Made by a program: the position numbers and the translations under genes. Source: an uncultured Bacteroidales bacterium (GTDB taxonomy: Bacteria; Bacteroidota; Bacteroidia; Bacteroidales; FEN-979). Taken from it: a stretch of DNA of 64,000 bases. The first letter of the stretch is position 1. Each line of letters begins with the position of its first letter. The DNA is taken from NCBI GenBank assembly GCA_903959905.1, contig CAJBYO010000090.1, positions 1 through 64,000 on the forward strand. The letters are read 5' to 3'. The notes under the pieces are model-generated. The model did no database searches. It was not told the DNA's origin and saw only the letters and a program-made list of their open reading frames with translations. Shown piece after piece: positions 14,802-23,719 of this stretch.

Positions 14802-17800
14802 ATGAAAAAAAATTTACCAATCTTCACAGCGGGGGCTATTACCCTCGTGATCCTTCTAGCATCATTTTTCCAGGCTACCGGCCAGACCGTACTTTTTACA
14901 GAAAACTGGGAAACAGCCTCCATCGGACAAACACCACCGGCAGGGTGGGGAATTGACCTCGTAAGCGGCAACAACTATACCCATTTCCTGCAAACAGGCA
15001 CCTCGCCAAACTGTTATCCGTTCAATGGCAACCGGATGGTTGAGTTCAAATCTTACAATGCATTATTTGGCGTATCAAACCGCCTCAAACAGGTAACCCC
15101 GGTTTCAACGACAGGGTACAATTATGTTGCCCTTGATTTTGAATGGTTTACAAGTTCCTCCTATTTCGGTGTCAACGACAATGTAGCCGTTCAGTGGTCA
15201 ACAAACGGCACTACCTGGTCAACTGCGGCAACCATCGTTCGCTATTCAAGTTCGAACCTCTGGGAATACAAGGCCGTGCCGCTGCCGGCCGGTGCAGCCA
15301 ACCAGCCTGCACTTTATATTGCCTTTCTGTTTACTTCTGCCTTCGGAGATAACTGTCACCTGGATCTCGTTCATATCAACGGGTACCTTACAGCGCCTGC
15401 ACCACCGGCAGCAACCACCTCAGCCCCGTTATATATCGCCTCACAAAGCGCATATCTTGCCGGAACCGTGAATGCCAGCGGAAATACGACAAATGCCTCG
15501 TTCCAGTACGGCACAACAACCGCCTACGGATCATTCGTTCCGACAGGAAATATCACCGGCACCACCCCGGTGAATATCAGCGGATACCTGGGTTCACTCC
15601 TTCCGGGGCATACCTATCATTACCGCACTGTGGGAACAAATGTTGGGGGAACAACCTACGGAAGTGACATAACATTCTCTACACCAGATACATTACCTGC
15701 AGTATTTACCAGGTACGCAACCAATGTGGGCCCGACAACTGCAACGGTTAACGGCATTGTTTACCCGATGGGGTCAACAACCACCATCACGTTCAACTAC
15801 GGCCTTACTCCAAGTTACGGCACCACAGTGAGTGCAACCCCGGCAACTATTTCCGGCGATTCACTTACCACCCTGGCCCATGCAGTACTGACGGGGCTTT
15901 TGCCAAATACAACCTACCATTACCGGATCACAGGGGTGAATTCATCAGGCACTTCCCACGGACTTGATTCCATTTTTACCACCACAAGCAACATGCCACC
16001 CACAGTGATCACCACCCACGCAAGCCTGATCGGTACAAACAGCGCCACGCTCAACGGGAGCGTGAACCCTGGCGGGAACCAGACGACCGTGACATTCCAG
16101 TACGGACTGACCACTGCTTACGGCACCACCGTAACTTTTGGCACAATCGGGGGAAACAGCCTCACCGGTGTAGGCAAAACCGTTACCGGGTTGACACAGG
16201 GCACACTTTATCATTACCGGTGTGTAGGAACCAATGCCAACGGAACCACTTATGGCAACGACACGGTGTTTACCACAACCACCCTCTATCCGCCAACGGT
16301 CACCACCAACCCCCCGGCCTTTGTAGGGTCCAGATGTGCCCAACTTTCAGGTACTTTCAACGCCAACGGGGAACTGACCACAACGCGCTTTGAATATGAT
16401 CTTACCACGGCATACGGCATGTCGGTTACCGCGGCAAATGTAAGCGGCAACACCCCTGTTGTTCGCGAAGCTGGCATCTATTACCTTCATCCGGGCCATC
16501 TTTACCATTACCGGGCAGTGGGACACAACGTGGGAGGCACCACCTATGGCAATGATGTGACCTTTACCACCGCCGACACCCTGCCGGATGTGTACACCTA
16601 CCACGCCACCAATGTGGGACTGACTTCAGCTACCATGAACAGCAGGGTATTACCGAACGGGGCCACAACGGCAGTTTCCTTTGACTGGGGCCTAACAAGT
16701 GCTTACGGCTCAACCGTAGCAGGCAACCCGTCATCTGTACCGGGCGATTCAATCGTGGCATGGCCGTTCGCCACACTCACCGGCCTGACCCCCAATACCA
16801 GCTATCATTTCAGGGTTGTCGGAACCAATGCCAACGGAACCTCTTACGGGACAGACACTGTCTTCACCACCACCGGCACCCTCGCTCCAACCGTCATCAC
16901 CAACCAGGCAACCTCCATCAGCAACCACGGGGCATGGCTCAATGCACATGTAAATGCAAACGGCACGCCCACGAATGTTGCCTTTGAATACGGTTTGACA
17001 ATAGCATACGGTTCGACCATCAACAGTTCAACGGTATCCGGAAACAACTTTGTTTCTGTAAGCGAACCGGTGAACGGCCTCGCCCCGGCAACATTATACC
17101 ATTACAGGGCCATCGGGACCAATGCCAATGGCACAACGTACGGCAATGACACCACTTTTACCACGCTGGCCGGCCCGATGCCGCCTACCGTGATCTCCCT
17201 GAGCTGCAACTATGTGACCGCATCAAATGCGGTGCTCAGGGGTGAAGTCAATCCAAACGGTGAGCTGACAACGGTCTTCTTTCAATACGGATTAACCAGT
17301 TCCTACGGATTAACCGCCAATTACGGTACCATCAGCGGGAACTATATGCACCAGGTTGACAGACAGGTGTTTGACCTCACACCTTCAACTACCTATCATT
17401 ACAGGGTAGTGGGCACCAATGCCGGGGGAACATCCTACGGCAACGACATAACATTTACAACCAGCGACAGCACAACCTGTGATGCACAATACAATTTCCA
17501 TGCTGACTCCCTTAATCCGCATACCATCCATTTCACGGACCTTTCGCTTGGGAACATTGTATTTTGGGAATGGAATTTCGGAGACGGCAGTCCTGTTTCA
17601 CATGAACAAAATCCCACACACACCTACCTCGGAAGTGCATTATCACATATGGTTTGCCTTACCGTCCACAGTGTAAACGGCACATGTTACGACAGCACCT
17701 GCAATACCGTAACCATCAACCCCAATACGAATTGCCAGGCATACTTCAGTTACAGTCCGGGAACAGCACCAAATCACGTTTACCAATTCAACGACCTGTC

Positions 17801-18869
17801 AACGGGCCCTCCGGTCAGCTGGCTGTGGAATTTCGGCGACCCGGGGTCCGGCGTCCAAAACACCTCGACAAGCCAGAACCCGGTACACCAGTTTTCATCC
17901 CAGGGCACTTACAATGTATGTCTGATAATTGAAACTGTCAATGGTTGCATCAGCGATTATTGCAAAACTGTCGTTGTTCAGGACAGTGTTGTACCCCGTC
18001 ATATTTTCGGCCAGGTGTTCGCCAACGGTGTCCCGATCCAGACCGGGGTGGTCAACCTGTTTTCGGTAGATACCATTGCCCCCTATCAGCCATACACTGA
18101 TATCAGCAGCATTGATTCATCAGGCACCTACAATTTTTACGAAGTCCCTGAAGGTGATTACTATATCAATGCCATCCCGGTGGGTGTGCCGGGTTACGTA
18201 CCCACCTTCTACGGCGATGTGTTATTCTGGGAAGATGCCACCATCGTACACCTTGGGACCCCCGTCAATCCTTACGACATCCATCTCAGCGTTGCGTCCG
18301 CATTTACACCGGGAAACGGCACTATCAACGGGCAGATCAACACATCCGGGCTGAAAACAACCTTTGTTGATAAAATTCACATGTTGATTTTCAACATGCT
18401 GGGACAAACACTGGCCTATGATGTGGTGGACCAGGACGGCAAGTTCACCTTCACCGGTCTGCCTTTCGGCGTTTATTTGTTAAAAGCCGAGATGGCAGGC
18501 ATTACAAGTAAACCTTTCAAAGTGATCCTGTCGCCCGACAATCCGAGTCCAACCGTTGTCTTAACATTTTCAGGCAACACTATTTTCGGGATTGGGGATG
18601 ATGCCGGAAGTGTTTCTTCCTGGGTCGTTTTTCCGAATCCGTTTACTGACCAGGTTGCAGTGAGTCTCGATCTGACAGCGGGGATGGAGATAGTTGCAGA
18701 AATTCATGACATTTCCGGGCGTACGCTGGTTTCAAAATCATTTAACCTGAACCCGGGAAAGAACAAACTTTCGCTTCCAGGGTCGAGCCTTGCACCGGGG
18801 ATCTATACACTGAGAATCTATTCCAAAAACGGGTTAAATATTACTTCAAAACTTATTAAAACAAATTAA
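14802..18869 (+). CDS. Giant secreted protein with seven fibronectin-like repeats, two PKD domains and T9SS sorting domain
   Basis: 1355 residues. The signal peptide ends at about 27 (after FQATGQ). An N-terminal jelly-roll-like domain (TENWETASIGQTPPAGW, about 30-195) resembles modules often found at the front of T9SS adhesins. Seven tandem repeats of about 98 residues follow (about 201-887), each with a VNPNGxxTxxxFQYGLTxxYG-like strand and a TxYHYRxVGTNxxGTTYGxD core. Two PKD domains lie at about 891-975 and 977-1060 (WNFGDG, WNFGDPGSG). Regulatory-like modules (about 1064-1260) and a sorting domain from about 1270 (VFPNPFTDQVAVSL) complete it. A role as surface adhesin or matrix protein is inferred. 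No catalytic domain was found. Confidence 0.85.
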   Translation: MKKNLPIFTAGAITLVILLASFFQATGQTVLFTENWETASIGQTPPAGWGIDLVSGNNYTHFLQTGTSPNCYPFNGNRMVEFKSYNALFGVSNRLKQVTPVSTTGYNYVALDFEWFTSSSYFGVNDNVAVQWSTNGTTWSTAATIVRYSSSNLWEYKAVPLPAGAANQPALYIAFLFTSAFGDNCHLDLVHINGYLTAPAPPAATTSAPLYIASQSAYLAGTVNASGNTTNASFQYGTTTAYGSFVPTGNITGTTPVNISGYLGSLLPGHTYHYRTVGTNVGGTTYGSDITFSTPDTLPAVFTRYATNVGPTTATVNGIVYPMGSTTTITFNYGLTPSYGTTVSATPATISGDSLTTLAHAVLTGLLPNTTYHYRITGVNSSGTSHGLDSIFTTTSNMPPTVITTHASLIGTNSATLNGSVNPGGNQTTVTFQYGLTTAYGTTVTFGTIGGNSLTGVGKTVTGLTQGTLYHYRCVGTNANGTTYGNDTVFTTTTLYPPTVTTNPPAFVGSRCAQLSGTFNANGELTTTRFEYDLTTAYGMSVTAANVSGNTPVVREAGIYYLHPGHLYHYRAVGHNVGGTTYGNDVTFTTADTLPDVYTYHATNVGLTSATMNSRVLPNGATTAVSFDWGLTSAYGSTVAGNPSSVPGDSIVAWPFATLTGLTPNTSYHFRVVGTNANGTSYGTDTVFTTTGTLAPTVITNQATSISNHGAWLNAHVNANGTPTNVAFEYGLTIAYGSTINSSTVSGNNFVSVSEPVNGLAPATLYHYRAIGTNANGTTYGNDTTFTTLAGPMPPTVISLSCNYVTASNAVLRGEVNPNGELTTVFFQYGLTSSYGLTANYGTISGNYMHQVDRQVFDLTPSTTYHYRVVGTNAGGTSYGNDITFTTSDSTTCDAQYNFHADSLNPHTIHFTDLSLGNIVFWEWNFGDGSPVSHEQNPTHTYLGSALSHMVCLTVHSVNGTCYDSTCNTVTINPNTNCQAYFSYSPGTAPNHVYQFNDLSTGPPVSWLWNFGDPGSGVQNTSTSQNPVHQFSSQGTYNVCLIIETVNGCISDYCKTVVVQDSVVPRHIFGQVFANGVPIQTGVVNLFSVDTIAPYQPYTDISSIDSSGTYNFYEVPEGDYYINAIPVGVPGYVPTFYGDVLFWEDATIVHLGTPVNPYDIHLSVASAFTPGNGTINGQINTSGLKTTFVDKIHMLIFNMLGQTLAYDVVDQDGKFTFTGLPFGVYLLKAEMAGITSKPFKVILSPDNPSPTVVLTFSGNTIFGIGDDAGSVSSWVVFPNPFTDQVAVSLDLTAGMEIVAEIHDISGRTLVSKSFNLNPGKNKLSLPGSSLAPGIYTLRIYSKNGLNITSKLIKTN

Positions 18870-18884
18870 CTTCAGGTAATTTTC

Positions 18885-18952
18885 ACCGCAGAGGCGCAGA
18901 GACGCAGAGGATATGGAACCCGCAAATCTCTGCGACTCTGCGTCTCTGCGGT
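18885..18952. repeat. Hairpin made of CGCAGAGG octamers
   Basis: The left arm 18885-18910 is ACCGCAGAGG plus further CGCAGAG units. The right arm 18928-18952 is its near-perfect complement, ending CTCTGCGGT. It lies directly after the giant T9SS gene. Confidence 0.85.
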
Positions 18953-18970
18953 AAAAAAACACCAATGTAA

Positions 18971-19016
18971 ACCCTGCCGGATATTGACACCCGGCAGGGT
19001 TTATTTGTTTATTTTT
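18971..19016 (+). terminator. Terminator between the giant T9SS gene and gcvP
   Basis: ACCCTGCCGG (18971-18980) pairs perfectly with CCGGCAGGGT (18991-19000), followed by a T-rich tract. Its T-rich tail contains the TTTG that may serve as the -33 element of the gcvP promoter. Confidence 0.85.
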
Positions 19017-19038
19017 TCACAAAGTTTTGATACTTTTG
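19004..19038 (+). promoter_or_regulatory. Promoter of gcvP
   Basis: TTTG at 19004-19007 and TACTTTTG at 19031-19038, a full match to TAnnTTTG, with a 23-bp spacer. The expected leader to the gcvP ATG is about 25-28 nt. Confidence 0.55.
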
Positions 19039-19071
19039 CAGGGCAATTGACAATCCTCAAAAACCTTCCAA

Positions 19072-21930
19072 ATGATCAACAACAACTTTGCCAGGAGACA
19101 CAACGGGCCATTCGGTGACGAGATCAGCAAGATGCTGGAAAAAATCGGCGTACAATCCATGGATCAGCTTATAGACCAGACTGTTCCATCCACTATCCGA
19201 ATGAAAGAGCCACTGAATCTTCCGACCGGTATGAATGAATACCAGTACCTGAACCACATCAAGTCAATCGGCGCAAAAAACAAGCTTTACAAAAGTTTTA
19301 TCGGGCAGGGTTATTACGACAACATCGTTCCTGCCGTGATCCAGAGAAACATCCTGGAGAACCCGGGATGGTACACCGCCTACACTCCCTACCAGGCAGA
19401 AATTTCACAGGGAAGGCTTGAGGCATTGCTCAATTTTCAGACCATGGTGTGCGACCTTACCGGCATGCCTATTGCCAATGCATCCCTGCTGGACGAGGGC
19501 ACAGCCGCTTCAGAAGCCATGATCATGCTCTTCAACAGCCGCTCAAGAGACGCCGTTAAGCGCGGCGCCAACCAGTTTTTCGTGTCCAAAAACCTTTTTG
19601 CCCAGTCAATTGATGTGATCCGTACCCGTGCCATTCCTCTGGGCATTGAACTGATCGTTGGCAAACAACATGAATTTGAATTCACCGACATGGTGTTCGG
19701 CGGAGTTGTTCAATACCCCAACCAGCGCGGTGTCGTTTGCGATTTTTCTGCCTTTGTGGAAAAAGCCCACGCTTCCGGCGCTATGGTAGCGGTTGCTGCC
19801 GACCTGCTAAGCCTCACGATGCTGACACCTCCCGGCGAATGGGGCGCTGATATTGTTTTCGGCTCCACCCAGCGTTTTGGCATCCCGATGGGATACGGCG
19901 GCCCGCATGCGGCCTTTTTTGCCACCCGGGATGAATACAAGCGGCAGATGCCGGGCCGGATCATCGGTGTTTCCGTTGACGCCAATGGAAACCGTGCATT
20001 GCGCATGGCTCTCCAGACCCGCGAACAGCATATCAAACGCGAAAAAGCCACCTCCAACATCTGTACTTCCCAGGTTCTGCTTGCCGTGATGGCCGGTATG
20101 TATGCCGTTTATCACGGGCCTAAGGGGCTCCGCCAGATCGCACGCCACATCAACATCCTCACCGGTGTACTGGCGCAGGAGGTTCAGAAATACGGTTATA
20201 AACAACTGAACGAATATTTCTTTGACACAGTAAAGATCCAGCTTCCCGAGGGGGTCAGCGTGGAGTCAATCCGCAAGGCAGCGCTTGAAAGCCAGATGAA
20301 CCTGAACTACATCGACGACAGGAATGTGGGAGTGAGCGTTGATGAAACAACTGCCCTCTCCGACATCAACACCCTGGTTGGCATTTTTGCCCGGGCCAAT
20401 GGCAAAACCTACACCGAATTTATCTGTAACCCGGCAGAATGTGAACTGATCACCACCATCCCGCAAAAACTGGCCCGCACATCCGATTTCCTCACCAACA
20501 AGGTTTTCAACAGCTACCATTCGGAAACCGAAATGATGCGCTACATCAAAAAGCTGGAAATCAAGGACCTTGCCCTAAACCGTTCCATGATCCCGCTTGG
20601 GTCGTGCACCATGAAACTGAATGCCGCCTCCGAGCTTTTCGCCCTGAGTTATCCTGAATTTGGCGGAATCCATCCGTTTGTGCCCAAAGACCAGGCCGCC
20701 GGCTACCAGTTCCTGATTGACGAACTTGCCAAAGACCTGGCGACCATCACCGGCTTTGATGCCGTTTCGTTTATGCCGAATTCAGGTGCTGCCGGCGAAT
20801 ATGCAGGGTTGATGGTCATCCGTCAATACCACATTTCGCAGGGCCAGGGCCACCGGGATGTTTGTATCATCCCATCGTCGGCACACGGCACCAATCCTGC
20901 CAGTGCTGCCATGGCCGGCATGAAGGTGGTAGTGGTGAAATGCGACGACAAGGGAAATATCGACCTGAACGACCTCCGCGAAAAGGCCATTCAGTACAAA
21001 GACACCCTTTCTGCCCTCATGGTCACCTATCCATCCACCCACGGTGTGTTTGAAGAAGAGATCCTTGATATCATCAGCATCATTCATGAAAACGGCGGAC
21101 AGGTATACATGGACGGTGCCAACATGAACGCACAGGTCGGGCTCACCAACCCGGGCATCATCAGGGCCGATGTTTGTCATCTGAATCTGCATAAAACATT
21201 TGCCATCCCGCATGGCGGCGGCGGACCAGGCGAAGGTCCGATCGCTGTAGCAAAGCACCTTTCGCCATTCCTTCCAAAGCATGTTTGCGTTGAAACAGGA
21301 GGCAAGGAAGGGATCACCGCTGTTGCTTCTGCACCTTACGGCAGTGCATTTATCCTCACCATTTCATATGCCTACATCAAGCTGATGGGCGGCGGCGGGC
21401 TCACCGAAGCCACAAAAATAGCCATCCTGAATGCAAATTACATAAAGTCATGTCTTGAGCCATATTATCCAATCCTCTATTCAGGAAAGAACGGCCGGTG
21501 CGCCCATGAGATGATCGTTGACTGCAACGGCATCAGCAGGCAAACCGGCATCGGGGCGATTGACATTGCCAAACGGTTAATGGACTATGGTTTCCACGCA
21601 CCAACAGTTGCCTTCCCCGTTCATGGCACCCTGATGGTGGAACCCACTGAAAGTGAACCGTATTCAGAGTTGAACCGGTTCATTGAAGCCATGGTGATGA
21701 TCAAAGGTGAAATTGATGAAATTGCGGCTGGCACAGCCGATAAAGCTGTGAATGTGATCATGAAAGCGCCCCATACGGCACAGATGGTTTCCGCAGATGA
21801 GTGGACCCTGCCTTATTCACGGCAGAAAGCAGCATTTCCGGTTGATGCGCTGAAGGAAGACAAATACTGGCCGACTGTGACAAGGATTGATGATGCGTTC
21901 GGGGATCGGAACCTGACGTGTACAGCATGA
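19072..21930 (+). CDS. gcvP: Glycine dehydrogenase (decarboxylating), P-protein of the glycine cleavage system
   Basis: PLP enzyme that decarboxylates glycine and passes the aminomethyl group to lipoyl-GcvH. The 952-residue chain is the fused alpha/beta form. The N-half carries ARRHNGPFGDE, the conserved YIGQGYY-like FIGQGYYDN and YTPYQAEISQGRLEALLNFQ. The C-half carries the PLP lysine in NLHKTFAIPHGGGGPG (Lys708), followed by HLSPFLP. No gcvT, gcvH or lpd lies next to it, so the system is split in this genome. Confidence 0.97.
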   Translation: MINNNFARRHNGPFGDEISKMLEKIGVQSMDQLIDQTVPSTIRMKEPLNLPTGMNEYQYLNHIKSIGAKNKLYKSFIGQGYYDNIVPAVIQRNILENPGWYTAYTPYQAEISQGRLEALLNFQTMVCDLTGMPIANASLLDEGTAASEAMIMLFNSRSRDAVKRGANQFFVSKNLFAQSIDVIRTRAIPLGIELIVGKQHEFEFTDMVFGGVVQYPNQRGVVCDFSAFVEKAHASGAMVAVAADLLSLTMLTPPGEWGADIVFGSTQRFGIPMGYGGPHAAFFATRDEYKRQMPGRIIGVSVDANGNRALRMALQTREQHIKREKATSNICTSQVLLAVMAGMYAVYHGPKGLRQIARHINILTGVLAQEVQKYGYKQLNEYFFDTVKIQLPEGVSVESIRKAALESQMNLNYIDDRNVGVSVDETTALSDINTLVGIFARANGKTYTEFICNPAECELITTIPQKLARTSDFLTNKVFNSYHSETEMMRYIKKLEIKDLALNRSMIPLGSCTMKLNAASELFALSYPEFGGIHPFVPKDQAAGYQFLIDELAKDLATITGFDAVSFMPNSGAAGEYAGLMVIRQYHISQGQGHRDVCIIPSSAHGTNPASAAMAGMKVVVVKCDDKGNIDLNDLREKAIQYKDTLSALMVTYPSTHGVFEEEILDIISIIHENGGQVYMDGANMNAQVGLTNPGIIRADVCHLNLHKTFAIPHGGGGPGEGPIAVAKHLSPFLPKHVCVETGGKEGITAVASAPYGSAFILTISYAYIKLMGGGGLTEATKIAILNANYIKSCLEPYYPILYSGKNGRCAHEMIVDCNGISRQTGIGAIDIAKRLMDYGFHAPTVAFPVHGTLMVEPTESEPYSELNRFIEAMVMIKGEIDEIAAGTADKAVNVIMKAPHTAQMVSADEWTLPYSRQKAAFPVDALKEDKYWPTVTRIDDAFGDRNLTCTA

Positions 21931-21945
21931 CCCCTATCCCCCTGA

Positions 21946-21998
21946 CCCCTTCCCCACAAAGGGAAGGGGAAACAAGTCCCTCCCTGTTTGGGGAGGGA
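21946..21998. terminator. Double C/G-rich hairpin between convergent genes
   Basis: CCCCTTCCC/GGGAAGGGG (21946-21969) and TCCCTCCC/GGGAGGGA (21977-21998) form two adjacent perfect stems with 6-nt loops. The outer flanks (CCCCTATCCCCC versus TTTAGGGTGGGG) could add a third pairing. It sits between the stops of gcvP and the minus-strand PLP gene, so it may act in both directions. Confidence 0.7.
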
Positions 21999-22011
21999 TT
22001 TAGGGTGGGGT

Positions 22012-23202
22012 TTAAAGTTGCTCCAGACAGCCCTTAATCTTCTGCCAGGTATTCTCTATGTCGCTGTCAAGACCAACGGAGAAGCGAATCAGTCCTTCTG
22101 ACAAGCCCATTTCACGCTGAATTTCTTCAGGAACCTCTGATGATGTGCTCTTCCCTGAGTTACTGAACAGTGTTTTAAAATAGCCCAGGCTCACGGCAAG
22201 GTAGCCAACCCCGGCTTTTTCCATGATCTCCATCAGGCGGGCTGCCCTTTCGGCTGTGACCATGTCAATGGCAATCAACCCTCCGAACCCGAATTGAGGA
22301 TCCATCATTTTCTTCATTGTTTTATATCCCTTATGTTTCGGCAGTCCCGGATAATTGATGGCAACACCTGCTTCGCTGAACTTTTCTGCGAGGTATAAAG
22401 CATTTTTACTGTGCTGGATCATGCGGATATGCAGGGTATGTATATTCTTCAGGATGCTTGACGAGCGGAGTGGATCAAGGGCTGGTCCGAGCAGCATGGC
22501 GGTACCGGAATTTACATCACTCAGAGAATTGATGAACTCCCGTGAGGCGCAGATGGCGCCAGCCACACAGTCATTCTTGCCATTGATGAATTTGGTCATG
22601 CTGTATACCACCACATCCGCACCCAATTGAAAAGGAGCAATGATCATCGGTGTAAAGGTGTTGTCAACAACCAGCTTTAAGTTGTGGCGCCCGGAAATCG
22701 CAGCAAGCGCAGGGATGTCGGAGATCTGGAGCAACGGATTGGTCATCGATTCCGTGTAGATCATCTTCGTATTCGGCCTGATGGCCTGTTCCACCAGGTC
22801 AAGGTTGGTGATATCAACAAACGTGACATCGATGTTGAATTTCCTGACGTAATTGAAAAGGAAGGCAAATGTTCCTCCGTATGTGGTGAGACTGCATACA
22901 ATGTGGTCGCCGCTGCTGCAGATCTGCAGGATGGAGCAGGTGATGGCAGCCATTCCGGAAGCTGTCACCCAAGCCGATTCGGTTCCTTCCATGGCAGCAA
23001 GCGCGTCGGCCAGGTATTTATTACTCGGATTCCAATGCCGGGAGTAGAGAAAACAGCCTTCGGCGTCACCATGGAATGTATCCAGCATGGTTTTGGCCTG
23101 CATGAAAGTAAAGGTGGCTGAATCGCAAACAGAGGGGTTGACATCTCCGAATTCACCGAATTGAAGGAGATCAAAGATCTTGGTTGATGGGTCTGATTTC
23201 AT
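22012..23202 (-). CDS. Cys/Met-metabolism PLP-dependent enzyme (trans-sulfuration family)
   Basis: 396 residues of the cystathionine gamma-synthase/methionine gamma-lyase fold. Visible are the YSRHWNPSNKYLADALAAME cofactor-side segment, VVDNTFTPMIIAPFQLGADV and the PLP lysine in YSMTKFINGKND. The position usually held by the special Cys of methionine gamma-lyases (in LYGCT) is Gly here (TTYGGTFAF), so lyase activity on methionine is not favoured. Which sulfur amino acid it handles is undecided. It stands alone, convergent with gcvP, with a promoter-like element upstream. Confidence 0.8.
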   Translation of the reverse strand: MKSDPSTKIFDLLQFGEFGDVNPSVCDSATFTFMQAKTMLDTFHGDAEGCFLYSRHWNPSNKYLADALAAMEGTESAWVTASGMAAITCSILQICSSGDHIVCSLTTYGGTFAFLFNYVRKFNIDVTFVDITNLDLVEQAIRPNTKMIYTESMTNPLLQISDIPALAAISGRHNLKLVVDNTFTPMIIAPFQLGADVVVYSMTKFINGKNDCVAGAICASREFINSLSDVNSGTAMLLGPALDPLRSSSILKNIHTLHIRMIQHSKNALYLAEKFSEAGVAINYPGLPKHKGYKTMKKMMDPQFGFGGLIAIDMVTAERAARLMEIMEKAGVGYLAVSLGYFKTLFSNSGKSTSSEVPEEIQREMGLSEGLIRFSVGLDSDIENTWQKIKGCLEQL

Positions 23203-23719
23203 GGATTATAGCGTTTAGAGTATGAATTTTAGAATTGGGCATATCAGCAATCAGCAGATTATCATACAGCAAATTTAAGACTTCATCCCTGATCACCGAC
23301 ACCGGGTGATATTTTTGTTGCGTTCAGGAATCTTTTTTATGGTAATATTTGGTTTTTCACCCCATTTATCATATATTTATGCAGTCTTTTCACCTGGCTG
23401 GTAAAGAACCTCACTGGAAAACAGTCATTGTCTTTACCCATTCCCGGACCTGCCCCTGCTCCTACAGCACTATAATCACTTGATTGACCAATGCAAACGT
23501 CAGGGAATTCAAGGTGATGGTTAGATAAGGAAAGGCATAAGATGAATCTAAAAACATTTTTTTTTGGTTCATTTTTTTCAACCCGGTTAGTGCCACTCTA
23601 TCTGTGTATTACATGTTTTGCAACCACTAAAGAGCATCGTAATATCTGGTATCCCCATGAATGTGTGGCATTGACCGGCATATTAAACATGTTACTCATC
23701 GTTATTAAAACCTAACAGT
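23203..23719. other. Divergent intergenic region between a PLP enzyme and a subtilase
   Basis: About 517 bp without a convincing gene; only chance frames under 40 codons occur. It contains a minus-strand -7 element (23270-23277), a plus-strand TATTTTTG at 23310-23317 just behind a small ATCACC/GGTGAT hairpin, and a CAACC word at 23579-23583 about 140 bp before the subtilase. The last is a weak form of the GGCAACC motif. Confidence 0.5.
23270..23277 (-). promoter_or_regulatory. -7 element upstream of the PLP-enzyme gene
   Basis: On the minus strand the sequence is TAAATTTG, matching TAnnTTTG, about 68 bp before the ATG at 23202. Confidence 0.45.

Noticed and set aside
23310-23317. TATTTTTG as subtilase promoter
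   Set aside because: It lies about 400 bp before the gene and directly behind a small hairpin, so it may be a terminator tail; left unassigned.
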